A DNA stretch of 45,397 nucleotides from positions 1 through 45,397 of the forward strand of contig CAJTGE010000041.1 of the NCBI GenBank assembly GCA_910575795.1, given 5' to 3'. This document shows positions 8,902 to 16,835 of the stretch, piece after piece. Position numbers and translations under genes: made by a program. The first letter of the stretch is position 1. Each line of letters starts with the position of its first letter. This DNA is from Clostridiaceae bacterium (GTDB lineage: Bacteria; Bacillota; Clostridia; Lachnospirales; Lachnospiraceae). The notes beneath the pieces are model-generated. The model was given only the letters and a program-made list of their open reading frames with translations. It made no database searches and was not told where the DNA came from.

Positions 8902-10441
8902 GATCTGTAACCTCCATTTTATTTTCCCTCAAAGAACCCATGTAGTAAAACCCTCTGGATTCCTCCAGGTATACGTCCACGATCGTCCCGATCAGCTCCT
9001 GCCCTCCGGCAAAATGAACGATTGTGTTATTGGAAAGGCGTCCTGTCAGCCATCCGTCCAGATGGCTGTCCCTCTCCTCAGCCAGTACCTTTCTGACCGT
9101 ATGCACATCCCGGCCGCAGACCCCGGCGGAAATCTCCTGGACCTCCTTCAGAAGGCGGTCAAAGCGCCGTTTCACCACATCGTCCGGAACCTGCCCGTCC
9201 ATCGCGGCCGCCGCCGTGCCCGTCCGCCTGGAATAGATAAAGGTGAACGCGCTGTCAAAGCGCGCCTTCCTCACCACATCCAGCGTCTCCTCAAAGTCCT
9301 CTTCCGTCTCTCCCGGAAAGCCGACAATGATATCCGTTGTCAGCGATATATCAGGAATGGCCCGGCGGAGCTTCTCCGTCAGAGCCAGGTACTGCTCTTT
9401 CGTATAATTGCGGTTCATCTTTTTTAAGATCCGGCTGCTCCCGGACTGAAGCGGCAGATGCATGTGGCGGCAGATCGTGTCCGACCGGCTCATCACCTCA
9501 ATCAGCTCGTCCGACAGATCCTTGGGGTGCGGCGTCATAAAACGGATCCGTTTCAGGCCCTCAATCCCCTCAACCCGCTTAAGAAGTTCTGCAAAGCTGA
9601 CTGGAGGCGTGAGCGTCTTCCCGTAGGAGTTCACATTCTGGCCCAGAAGCATGACCTCAACCACCCCGTCCTTTACCAGCTCCCGGATCTCGCGCACGAT
9701 ATCATCCGGCGCGCGGCTTCTCTCCCGTCCTCTCACGTAAGGAACAATGCAGTAACTGCAAAAATTGTTGCAGCCAAACATGATATTCACCCCGGATTTG
9801 AACGGGAACTTGCGATCCCCCGGAAGCGCCTCCACAATCTCTCCCGTATTCTCCCAGACATCGATCACCATGGAGCGTTCCTCCATCCGTCTGTAAAGCA
9901 GCTCGGCAAGCTTGTAAATATTGTGGGTCCCGAAAATAATATCCACATGGCGGTAGCTTTTTCTAAGGCGCTCCACCACATGCGGCTCCTGCATCATGCA
10001 CCCGCACAGGGCAATGAGCATGTCCGGATTCTTTTTCTTTAAGCTGTTTAAATGCCCCAGGCGGCCGTATACCCGCTGGTTCGCGTTCTCACGCACTGTG
10101 CACGTATTATAAAGGACAAAATCCGAGTCCTCCCCGTCCCCCCTGGCGAACCCGGCCGCCAGAAGCACGCCCATCAGCCGCTCTGAATCGTGCGCGTTCA
10201 TCTGGCACCCGAAGGTCTGTATAAAAGCAGTCGGAACGCGGCCCTTTTTCTCAAAAAAACGCTTTGTGTACTGCCGGCATTTCTCTATAAAATACTGCTG
10301 CCTCGCCGGCTCATCCTGCGGCGCTTCTGAAGGCATGCCGGTTCTGTCAAAATCTTTCCTGGCGTTCATGTCCCTTAAAACCCTTCTGTCAATTCCGTAA
10401 CCGTCCAGCCGCGATCCCGGCTGGGCTGTTATGATTTTCAT
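8885..10441 (-). CDS. miaB: tRNA-2-methylthio-N6-dimethylallyladenosine synthase MiaB
   Basis: A radical-SAM methylthiotransferase that converts i6A37 to ms2i6A37; it acts on the product of MiaA encoded in the same window. 518 residues from the first ATG. The N-terminal cluster cysteines sit in TFGCQMNAHDSE, NTCTVRENA and ALCGCMMQE. The radical-SAM CxxxCxxC is CNNFCSYCIVPYVRGRERSR. A TRAM domain closes the protein. The start is uncertain: the first ATG (10441) has no Shine-Dalgarno and lies only a few bases from the predicted transcription start, so it would be nearly leaderless. The in-frame ATG at 10369 (MNARKDF), after an AAGGG-like site, is a good alternative and would give 494 residues. 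Confidence 0.95.
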   Translation of the reverse strand: MKIITAQPGSRLDGYGIDRRVLRDMNARKDFDRTGMPSEAPQDEPARQQYFIEKCRQYTKRFFEKKGRVPTAFIQTFGCQMNAHDSERLMGVLLAAGFARGDGEDSDFVLYNTCTVRENANQRVYGRLGHLNSLKKKNPDMLIALCGCMMQEPHVVERLRKSYRHVDIIFGTHNIYKLAELLYRRMEERSMVIDVWENTGEIVEALPGDRKFPFKSGVNIMFGCNNFCSYCIVPYVRGRERSRAPDDIVREIRELVKDGVVEVMLLGQNVNSYGKTLTPPVSFAELLKRVEGIEGLKRIRFMTPHPKDLSDELIEVMSRSDTICRHMHLPLQSGSSRILKKMNRNYTKEQYLALTEKLRRAIPDISLTTDIIVGFPGETEEDFEETLDVVRKARFDSAFTFIYSRRTGTAAAAMDGQVPDDVVKRRFDRLLKEVQEISAGVCGRDVHTVRKVLAEERDSHLDGWLTGRLSNNTIVHFAGGQELIGTIVDVYLEESRGFYYMGSLRENKMEVTDHEKAL

Positions 10442-10451
10442 GCATTAGTTA

Positions 10452-10480
10452 ATATTACTATAACAAGGGAAAATGATCAA
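10452..10480 (-). promoter_or_regulatory. Sigma-A-type promoter of miaB
   Basis: Leftward TTGATC (10475-10480), a 17-base spacer and TAATAT (10452-10457). Initiation about 7 bases downstream would fall at roughly 10445, which bears on the choice of miaB start. Confidence 0.55.
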
Positions 10481-10670
10481 GCGCATTTTTTTTACGAAAT
10501 CGCACAAAAATGATAGAAATCTTACTTTTTTGGCATTTGGGAGGGGCTGTGGGATTCCCGTTTCTGCAGCGGATCCGAACCTCATCCCCTTATTTGTCAA
10601 GGCCCTCTCTCCTTCTTTTACAGGAAATTTTTTTCAACCTCCGCCCCGTATAAATCCGCCCAAATCCGTC

Positions 10671-10697
10671 CATCATTCTTGTATAAATAGAATGATG
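10671..10697 (+). promoter_or_regulatory. Hairpin directly upstream of the sigG ribosome-binding site
   Basis: CATCATTCT (10671-10679) and AGAATGATG (10689-10697) form a perfect 9-bp inverted repeat around TGTATAAAT, ending just before CGGAGG. GTATAAAT also occurs at 10648. GTATA-like sequences are part of forespore (SigF/SigG) -35 elements, so promoter, operator and mRNA hairpin are all possible. Confidence 0.4.
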
Positions 10698-10711
10698 CGG
10701 AGGTAAGGTAC

Positions 10712-11026
10712 ATGGCTGTTTATAAAGTGGAAATATGCGGAGTGAATACCTCTAAGCTCCCTCTTCTCAGCAATGCTGAAAAGGAGGAACTGTTCAAACG
10801 TATTTTAAACGGCGACAAAGAAGCCAGGGAACAGTATATCAAGGGGAACCTTCGTCTTGTCTTAAGCGTCATCCAGCGCTTTTCCAGCAGCAATGAAAAT
10901 GTGGACGACCTCTTCCAGATCGGCTGCATCGGCCTCATCAAGGCCATTGATAATTTTGACATTACACAGAACGTGCGGTTTTCTACCTATGCAGTTCCTA
11001 CCATATATCTTTGTCGAGGAACATGA
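10712..11026 (+). pseudogene. sigG: RNA polymerase sporulation sigma factor SigG, truncated by an insertion
   Basis: The first about 96 residues match SigG closely as remembered: VEICGVNTSKLPLLS, GNLRLVLSVIQRF, DDLFQIGCIGLIKAIDNFD and VRFSTYAVP, covering the N-terminal leader and sigma region 2. A full SigG is about 257 residues and continues with an Ile-Gly-Glu-Ile segment. Here the frame instead reads TIYLCRGT and stops at 11024-11026, so regions 3 and 4 (-35 recognition) are missing. GGAGG lies 8 bases before ATG 10712. The break coincides with a change to the lower-GC, unknown genes of the mobile element, so the most likely cause is site-specific integration, with the 3' part of sigG at the far end outside this window. 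Unless the element excises, the forespore sigma factor cannot be made. Confidence 0.85.
10991..11022 (+). other. Candidate left attachment site (attL) of the element
   Basis: The last bases that fit sigG are GCAGTTCCT (10991-10999). GTTCCT (10994-10999) and AGGAAC (11017-11022) form a 6-bp inverted repeat with a 17-base spacer, a layout seen in recombinase core sites. The exact crossover cannot be fixed without the right junction. Confidence 0.45.
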
Positions 11027-11039
11027 AAGGAGTTCCGAA

Positions 11040-11672
11040 ATGACAAGGAAACAAGCGCTTTTCCGGGCTGTTTCTCTTATTGAACAAATGCCCCAGAATG
11101 AAGAAAAGAAAATTATTTTGGCCACCCTAAAGGAACTGGCTGATGACCTGCCTATCACGGGCTGGGATGAAAAAACCGTGTTTGATACGGTAGAGCAGTT
11201 CTTTCTTGACCACGGCCGCTATCCTAATGCAAAAGAATTTGAAAGCAAAGGGCTCCCTTCCCATCCTACGATAGCTAACCGTTTTGGTATGACTGTAGTT
11301 GATTTCCTGGATACGTTTTACCCACAGAGGTATGATTTTGTCCACAAATCTATCCGTAAGTACAGAACGCATTCTAAAGAACATTGGTTAGACATTTTTA
11401 AGGAACAAATGGACAAACATAAAATCCGTACCTCTTCTGAATATAATAGAAAACGCACGGAGGGGCCTGGTTGGGCGTACATTGCACATCTTTATAACTT
11501 TACAAATTGGAATCAGCTTATTACATACGCAAAAATTCAACTTCCTCCCAAACCAAGGGAGAGCGTTCAATTCACTGTTTCCAGACGCACTAACCAACCG
11601 GATATCAATGGGTTGAAAAAGATCCAAAGACAACTTCAAAAATATGTATGTTCTGAACATACTGCAAATTAA
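11040..11672 (+). CDS. Unknown protein with a homing-endonuclease-associated-repeat-like segment
   Basis: 210 residues; AAAGGAG lies 7 bases before ATG 11040 (MTRKQALF). It is the first gene inside the element, 40 bases from the presumed junction. Residues about 44-92 (VFDTVEQFFLDHGRYPNAKE, then SHPTIANRFGMTVVDFLD) have the rhythm of the HNH-endonuclease-associated repeat: a helix, a Gly-Arg-x-Pro turn, a strand and a second helix thought to bind DNA. A weaker repeat-like segment follows (about 117-160, YRTHSKEHWLDIFKEQMDKH onward). No HNH or GIY-YIG catalytic motif is present. Its place next to the junction and its possible DNA-binding fold would suit a regulator or excision accessory factor, but this is inference. 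Confidence 0.7.
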   Translation: MTRKQALFRAVSLIEQMPQNEEKKIILATLKELADDLPITGWDEKTVFDTVEQFFLDHGRYPNAKEFESKGLPSHPTIANRFGMTVVDFLDTFYPQRYDFVHKSIRKYRTHSKEHWLDIFKEQMDKHKIRTSSEYNRKRTEGPGWAYIAHLYNFTNWNQLITYAKIQLPPKPRESVQFTVSRRTNQPDINGLKKIQRQLQKYVCSEHTAN

Positions 11673-11907
11673 TTACATAAAAGGCAGTCATCCATTATCT
11701 AAAGCAAATAAAAACAGCTAACGAACTGTTGGTTTTACGGTGATAAGGAAGTATCCAAAACAACTTATTACTAACACTGACAGACAGAGTGCAAACAAAA
11801 GCAAGGAACATATCACTTTCATTAGTGGTCGGTTTTCTGCTTTTTGTTATGCAATAAACACATATTGACATCAAAAGATTTCAATGGAATTTTTCTGCCA
11901 TTGCTCA
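11673..11907. other. Intergenic stretch without a recognised gene
   Basis: AT-rich sequence between the first element gene and the PIN-gene promoter. No frame with a ribosome-binding site, no clear hairpin with a T-run and no repeat was seen. Confidence 0.5.
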
Positions 11908-11936
11908 TTGCAAAGATAGGGCAAATTAGATATAAT
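11908..11936 (+). promoter_or_regulatory. Strong sigma-A promoter of the PIN module
   Basis: TTGCAA (11908-11913), a 17-base spacer and a perfect TATAAT (11931-11936) lie 60 bases before the PIN-gene ATG. Confidence 0.75.
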
Positions 11937-11995
11937 GAAAACACCAGTTAAAAAGCAGCCTGGAAACCGAAATCAGTTTTAAGGAGTGATGCTGT

Positions 11996-12472
11996 ATGCG
12001 AAAATTAAAGGTATATTTAGATACATCAGTTATCAGTCATTTATTACAGGAAGATGTTCCCGAAAAGATGGCAGATACAAGGAAGCTATGGGAAATGTTT
12101 AAAGACGGAAAGTATGATGTGTATTTGTCGATTGTAACATTGGAAGAAGTCGGTGATTGTCCGGAACCGAAAAGAAGTGAATTAAGAAAATTTTTGGAGC
12201 AAATAAACTATTCTGTCATAGATATTACGGATGAATTGGAATCAGTAGCACAAAAGATTATTGAAATGGGAATTTTGACAAAGAAAAGCTATGATGATTG
12301 CCAGCATATTGCGGCAGCAGTTGTTGAAGAATGTGATTGTATTATTTCATGAAATTTTAAGCATATAGTAAATATCAAAACGATTCATGGAGTAAGGGCA
12401 ATTACTAACCTGACATGCTATAAGACGATAGATATTCTTAGTCCATCTGTATTATTGGAAAGCGAGGGATGA
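11996..12472 (+). pseudogene. PIN-domain ribonuclease (VapC-like toxin), nonsense codon at position 119
   Basis: AAGGAG lies 9 bases before ATG 11996. The first 118 codons give a PIN fold with acidic residues at the expected places: D9 in YLDTS, E50/E51, D100/D101 in YDDCQHIA and D114 in CDCIIS. An in-frame TGA (12350-12352) then interrupts, but the same frame continues for 39 more codons in PIN-like sequence (NFKHIVNIKTIHGVRAI, then YKTIDILSP) to TGA 12470-12472. Related proteins have tryptophan (SWNFKH) where the TGA stands, so a TGG-to-TGA change explains it. The truncated product keeps all four acidic residues but lacks the last strand and helix. It overlaps the start region of a small downstream gene, the usual layout of a toxin-antitoxin pair. 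Confidence 0.7.
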
Positions 12473-12474
12473 TT

Positions 12475-12648
12475 ATGAAAAAACCTGTTTTAAGCCCGGA
12501 TTTTACTATTGAAGATATTCACAAATTAAGAGAATATAATTATTACATTACAAAAGATATGACAACACAGGAAAGAAGGAATTATTATACGGAACGTGGC
12601 AGGGCGTTTCAGAAAGAAATTGAAGCTGGAAGATTGCAGAAAATATAA
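12475..12648 (+). CDS. Small protein paired with the PIN gene, possible antitoxin or accessory
   Basis: 57 residues from ATG 12475 (MKKPVLSPDFTIEDIHKLRE), with GAGGG six bases before; an ATG two codons earlier overlaps the PIN stop as ATGA but sits too close to the GAGGG. The sequence is charged and helical, with the second half (TTQERRNYYTERGRAFQKE) rich in Arg and Glu. Comparable small proteins follow PIN genes in other clostridia and are generally treated as module partners. No DNA-binding motif was recognised. If the toxin is dead this gene may be relieved of selection, yet its frame is intact. Confidence 0.6.
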   Translation: MKKPVLSPDFTIEDIHKLREYNYYITKDMTTQERRNYYTERGRAFQKEIEAGRLQKI

Positions 12649-12800
12649 CAGCCAGCTATTTATACTGAACACCGCCTGGATTTGCAGTATAACATTCTAA
12701 AAATCTGTCAAATCTGTTTAGCTGAAAAATAAAAATGTTAAATTTGAGAAACCGCAGTTCACTAATGCGTTTTCTTAATATTTTTCAAGCCAATTTATTA

Positions 12801-12830
12801 AAGTGTTGGGAAGAAATTTTCCCTACACTT
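12801..12830 (+). terminator. Stem-loop downstream of the PIN module
   Basis: AAGTGT-T-GGGAA (12801-12812) pairs with TTCCC-T-ACACTT (12819-12830), one central T-T mismatch, followed by TTGAATAATG. The rest of 12649-12967 is AT-rich and without a recognised gene. Confidence 0.45.
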
Positions 12831-12920
12831 TTGAATAATGAAAAATAATAAAAATATACTGCCAAAATGTATAGAAAAGCCCGTAAGGCCTTGTTTTGTT
12901 TGCTTTTTTTTACACAAATA

Positions 12921-12946
12921 AGGGGGCATGTCTGTATCTGCCCCCT
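12921..12946 (-). terminator. GC-rich stem-loop ending the leftward RecJ-like unit
   Basis: AGGGGGCA (12921-12928) pairs with TGCCCCCT (12939-12946), 22 bases beyond the stop of the 12968-13933 gene; T-rich sequence follows leftward only weakly. Confidence 0.5.
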
Positions 12947-12967
12947 ATAATGGATTGAAAGATTGAT

Positions 12968-13933
12968 TTATTGCGGTTTCCAGGCTTTCCTGTTTATCTC
13001 CTGGAGTTTTTGGTCCTTTGTCCGCATGCCTGTATAGACGCAGGACTTATAATAGTGGAGGTTTTCCTCCATAGCGCTGATCACGGATACCATTTCCCCT
13101 GATGATAGCGACATCTTGTATATCCTGGAATCTGAAACTTCATTCCCGGCGGACCGGATTGTCTCCATCCCAGTGTTCGGGTTCTTGTCGATCATGCCGT
13201 ACCGGTTCCGTATAGTCACACAGTACGGATACCTGTTTGACGGTATGAACGATATCTGGATCTGGTAGCATTTAGTTAGCACACGACCGTCAGACAATGT
13301 TTTTGTGTCTTTACGGAACGTCTTTTCCGGTGGTGCGTAAATCTCAACTTCAGGAGCTGTTTCCTCTGTATTGGAAGCGGCGTTGTCAGCTTCTTTGTCC
13401 AGCGCTCCCAGCTCGTAATACTCAATGGCGTTCTTGATAGCGTCCATCACCTTCTGGTTCCCACTGTATTTAGCGACATTCTGGGCCAGAAAATCATACT
13501 GGCTATGCAGATCTTTTATGGCTGCCTCTTTATCAGCGGACTCCACCAGGAAACCTCCAGGCGTTTTCCCTTTCAGCCTTCCCATTGCGAATGTAACAGT
13601 GAAGGCATCTGACTTCATGGATCCATTGTCCTCTGCTGCAGCGCTGATCTTTTTAGACATCTCCTGCTCAAACAGTTTCTTCTCAGCAAATTGCAGGCGC
13701 AACCACATTAGTCGGATATCTTCTGGTCGGATATTCGCTACGACCGACAGTCCCTTTTGGATATCACCAAGGATGGACATACGGTATACGGACGCCGGAT
13801 GCAGAAGCTCCAGGTAAGTTGCGTCCGTATTGTCATCTACATGGGACAGCCGGTCCGTCACGCTGAGTACTGTGGTTTTTCTTTTTATGCTGATCAACTG
13901 CCCAGCGTATTTCTGGGCCTTTTCGTTTGCCAT
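12968..13933 (-). CDS. Element protein of unknown function downstream of the RecJ-like gene
   Basis: 321 residues, ATG 13933 with AGGAGG 9 bases upstream, 34 bases after the RecJ-like gene ends, so the two form one transcript. The N-terminal half is helical and charged (AGQLISIKRKTTVLSVTDRL, then a stretch around LRLQFAEKKLFEQEMSKK); residues about 175-205 are an acidic linker; the C-terminal third (TLSDGRVLTKCYQIQISF, YPYCVTIRNRYG) looks like a beta-rich domain. No family was recognised. Its pairing with a single-strand exonuclease suggests a role in element DNA processing, but nothing in the sequence proves it. Confidence 0.75.
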   Translation of the reverse strand: MANEKAQKYAGQLISIKRKTTVLSVTDRLSHVDDNTDATYLELLHPASVYRMSILGDIQKGLSVVANIRPEDIRLMWLRLQFAEKKLFEQEMSKKISAAAEDNGSMKSDAFTVTFAMGRLKGKTPGGFLVESADKEAAIKDLHSQYDFLAQNVAKYSGNQKVMDAIKNAIEYYELGALDKEADNAASNTEETAPEVEIYAPPEKTFRKDTKTLSDGRVLTKCYQIQISFIPSNRYPYCVTIRNRYGMIDKNPNTGMETIRSAGNEVSDSRIYKMSLSSGEMVSVISAMEENLHYYKSCVYTGMRTKDQKLQEINRKAWKPQ

Positions 13934-13967
13934 TGCTAAATTTCCTCCTGGTTTCTAATGGATTTCT

Positions 13968-15707
13968 TTATTGCTCCCCGTACCGCCCGTTTGCTTTCTG
14001 TGCGATAAGGGATGCCAGGGCACTCCTTTTACCCTGCTGAATCTTCTGGCTTTTGCTGACATAGGAGAATTCGAGACGGTATCTGGAATTCCCCATGTAA
14101 TGGTTGATGGAAACTGCCCCCATGACATCGATGACGGCCGGTGCCCCCATACGCTCAAACTCCTCGATGTCATGAAACGAGATACAGTCCAGTTCCTTTG
14201 ACGACATCCTCACTACAGAATGGTCGCCCATGTAGCGGTAATAGCTGGAACCCTGCCCGGAAGGCGTAAGTAAAAGCCCTTTGATAAAGAGTACCGGCCG
14301 TGGGTTCCCCTGGCCATAAGGCCCGTATTTCTGGATATCCTCCAGAGTCTTGTGCAGGGTCTCATCGTCATCGCCTTCCACTTCTATGTCATAGTAACAG
14401 TTACTGTCTTCAGCGTCTCCATGGCTGTACTTTGGATAAACGCTGCATAAGCGTTCCTGGAAAGCCTCCAGATTGTCCTCGTAAAGGGAAAGCCCTGCAG
14501 CTTCCTTATGCCCACCAAAGCGCGCCAGGAACTCTGCCCCTTCCTGGATCAAGTTAAACAGATGGACGTCGCCATAGGATCTTGCCGACCCTTTGAGCAT
14601 GCCGGCCTGTTCCTGTGCCTGTGTCAGGATGATGCAGGGGCATTTTGCGTGTTCCGCAACACGCCCGGCTACGATGCCTACGATCCCTTCTGGGATCCCG
14701 TCAATGCGTAGGATAACGGGCTTCTTCCCCATCAGGATACAGGTGTCCGCCTGTTCCAGGGCCCGGCTGGTCCATTCATGGGACAGATTGCGGCGTGTCT
14801 TATTCCATTCCAACTGCCTTTCTGCCATCCTTTTTGCATCAGTCAGGCTCCCATCATAAGCCAGGAGCTTGTAGCTGTCAAAAGAACCGTAGTCAAACAG
14901 CCTTCCCGGGGCATTTAAGCACGGCGCTAATTTATAAGAGACTGTCTCCTCCGTCACATATTCGGAGCATCCGCATGCCAGTAATAAGGCATACAGGCCG
15001 CTTGTGGTTCGGTTAATGTCCGTCATGTTAGCGATCCCGTATTTGACGATCCTGCGGTTCTCCCCAGTCAGTGGCATAACATCCGCAATGGTCGCGATTG
15101 CGGCCAGACAGATCATCTTCCAGACGGTTCTCTTATCACGGACCAAGCGGCACATCATGCGGTAGGCAAGGCCTGCCCCACAGTAGCCGTCGAAATCTGC
15201 TGACCCAGGGATTGCCTTCGGGTCGATGATAAGGTCTGCTTCAGGCATGACCGTGTCACCATTCTCGTCCTGTGACGGCAGATGATGGTCAATGACAATC
15301 ACTTTCATCCCCTTTTCCTTTGCTTTCTTGATAGCGGATATAGCAGCAATTCCGTTGTCCACGGTGATCAGTACCTGTCCGCTCCTAAATTCTTTAACTG
15401 CTTTTTCCGATATTCCGTACCCTTCTGAAAAACGTTTTGGAAGGCGCACAATGGTCTTCTCCCCGTATCCGATGGATGCCATGCCAATCTTTAAAATCGC
15501 GCTGGCACATGTGCCGTCCACATCATAGTCACCAAAGACATAGACGGTCTTTCCTGCTTCCATAGCTTCTGTCAATATGGCCTTAGCTTCGGCCAGACCA
15601 TCAATACGGTATATTGTTTTGTCATTCAGCAGTTCTTCTTCGGACATGCACGTGTTATGGCTTACGAACTCCAGCACCGAAGAAAAATCTCCTCGTTTTA
15701 TGTTCAT
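13968..15707 (-). CDS. RecJ-like single-stranded-DNA-specific exonuclease (DHH/DHHA1)
   Basis: 579 residues. The DHH phosphoesterase motifs are complete: VFGDYDVDGTCAS (motif I), LITVDNGIAA (motif II), VIVIDHHLPS (the DHH motif) and IIDPKA. The DHHA1 domain has ARFGGHKEAAGLSL. Such enzymes degrade single-stranded DNA 5' to 3' with Mn2+ or Mg2+. It is somewhat short next to chromosomal RecJ and is probably an element-specific homologue used in its own replication or repair, together with the ligase, topoisomerase and SSB-like genes nearby. ATG 15707 (MNIKRGD) was chosen because AAAGGAG lies 11 bases upstream; a GTG 14 codons earlier has no such site. It heads a two-gene unit preceded by a CATACTT motif. 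Confidence 0.88.
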   Translation of the reverse strand: MNIKRGDFSSVLEFVSHNTCMSEEELLNDKTIYRIDGLAEAKAILTEAMEAGKTVYVFGDYDVDGTCASAILKIGMASIGYGEKTIVRLPKRFSEGYGISEKAVKEFRSGQVLITVDNGIAAISAIKKAKEKGMKVIVIDHHLPSQDENGDTVMPEADLIIDPKAIPGSADFDGYCGAGLAYRMMCRLVRDKRTVWKMICLAAIATIADVMPLTGENRRIVKYGIANMTDINRTTSGLYALLLACGCSEYVTEETVSYKLAPCLNAPGRLFDYGSFDSYKLLAYDGSLTDAKRMAERQLEWNKTRRNLSHEWTSRALEQADTCILMGKKPVILRIDGIPEGIVGIVAGRVAEHAKCPCIILTQAQEQAGMLKGSARSYGDVHLFNLIQEGAEFLARFGGHKEAAGLSLYEDNLEAFQERLCSVYPKYSHGDAEDSNCYYDIEVEGDDDETLHKTLEDIQKYGPYGQGNPRPVLFIKGLLLTPSGQGSSYYRYMGDHSVVRMSSKELDCISFHDIEEFERMGAPAVIDVMGAVSINHYMGNSRYRLEFSYVSKSQKIQQGKRSALASLIAQKANGRYGEQ

Positions 15708-15752
15708 TTCCTCCTTCGCTCCTTTCCCGGTGTCTTCTTGCTGTTTCACGAA

Positions 15753-15760
15753 AAGTATGG
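15753..15760 (-). promoter_or_regulatory. CATACTT element motif, copy 1
   Basis: CCATACTT read leftward, 53 bases before the RecJ-like start; the next bases (TTCGTGAAAC) resemble those of copies 3 and 4. Confidence 0.55.
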
Positions 15761-15785
15761 CGACAGCATGGGGAATATGAGCATA

Positions 15786-15812
15786 AAAATACCCCGGGAT
15801 TATCCGGGGTTA
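15786..15812 (-). terminator. Rho-independent terminator after the 15837 gene
   Basis: ACCCCGG (15791-15797) pairs with CCGGGGT (15804-15810); read leftward the stem is followed by ATTTTTATG. Confidence 0.7.
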
Positions 15813-15836
15813 AAATGTTAGTTTTTGTATTTGCGG

Positions 15837-16499
15837 CTATCTGGGGATACGGACCTCGCTATACTTTTCCACTTCAGTGTCCGAAAATAAGCGTCCCGCA
15901 ATATGGAACCCGTCTTTCATACGTACAGCAAGAAGCGGTTCCTGCCAATAGAAATCGGTATACCCAGCAGACTTCTTCAGTTTGATAAAGAAATATTTTC
16001 CGGATGCCGGTTTCCCGTCTTCCATGCCTTTCCAAGGACTTCCCACATCGTAACGATCCAGGATATCCAGGAATGTCCTTGTGACATCTTCAGATATCTG
16101 TTCCTGGGATTCCATCAGGGTATCGAAGATCAGCTGCTTAAATAGATCCGGCGAAATCGTTTTGGGTTTCACTGGGGTCTTAACATTATTGCCGTCTTTG
16201 CTTCCCGGTACAGCAGCTCCAAGAGTATCTTCCTTCTTCTGGGCCAAAGCCTTCCCTGTCTCGTTCTTTAATGCTTTCCGGGAAACGATCTCCTTTTCCT
16301 TAATAAAACTGTTCAGGACAGCGATTACATCGCCTAAGTCACGGGTATAGGACGCTTTCCCGGTTGTCCATACGTCAATCGTATTGCAGCATTCAACGAT
16401 GTACCACTTTTTTGTGGTTTCATCCAGGTAGATTCGGTAAAGACTATTGCCGATACGGCGCTCCCGGTTATTAGGCCCGAAATTTTCTATTGTGATCAT
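15837..16499 (-). CDS. Element protein of unknown function
   Basis: 220 residues, ATG 16499 with GAGGAGG upstream. The N-terminus (about 1-70) forms a beta-rich segment, NSLYRIYLDETTKKWYIVEC followed by TIDVWTTGKASYTRDLGDVI. A Lys/Ala/Pro-rich linker (about 80-115) leads to a helical and beta C-terminal half with several aromatic residues (KYFFIKLKKSAGYTDFYWQE). No known family was recognised. It is the last gene of the unit that begins at 17773 and ends at a clear terminator. The linker suggests two separable domains. Confidence 0.75.
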   Translation of the reverse strand: MITIENFGPNNRERRIGNSLYRIYLDETTKKWYIVECCNTIDVWTTGKASYTRDLGDVIAVLNSFIKEKEIVSRKALKNETGKALAQKKEDTLGAAVPGSKDGNNVKTPVKPKTISPDLFKQLIFDTLMESQEQISEDVTRTFLDILDRYDVGSPWKGMEDGKPASGKYFFIKLKKSAGYTDFYWQEPLLAVRMKDGFHIAGRLFSDTEVEKYSEVRIPR

Positions 16500-16627
16500 A
16501 TCTTTTCCTCCTCGTATAATTTTTCTTCCTCTAAATTATCTTTCTTCTGCGTGTTTTACCTTGTGCTTATATCTGCGGATCAGCTTTTCTATATGGTTTC
16601 CTTCCTTTTTTTTATTTCTTGTTATGT

Positions 16628-16817
16628 TCATAGCTCCATCTGGAGAGGTGGCCACATACCGAAATCTCTCTGGAACTGGACAAACGGAATCATGAAATCT
16701 GTATACCCTTCCGTGTTCTGTCCATTGCTCATCGCAACCAGTCTGTTCTGCTCGTCAACCTTTGTTGCCAGGACAGATTCGCCGGGGATATAAAGGATCT
16801 GGCCGTTTTTGCTTCAT
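16628..16817 (-). pseudogene. Small gene of 62 codons broken by a one-base frameshift
   Basis: AGAGG lies six bases before ATG 16817, but the frame stops after 20 codons. Removing one A from the run of five A just after the start restores a 62-residue protein that begins MKQNGQILYIPGESVLATKV and ends in MWPPLQMEL at TGA 16628-16630. The restored product is protein-like throughout, while the frame as written is not. It fills the otherwise empty gap between two genes of the same unit. It may be a true mutation, a homopolymer sequencing error or a slippage site; the sequence alone cannot tell. The function is unknown. Confidence 0.55.
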
Positions 16818-16835
16818 TTTTTTCCTCTCGCTTTT

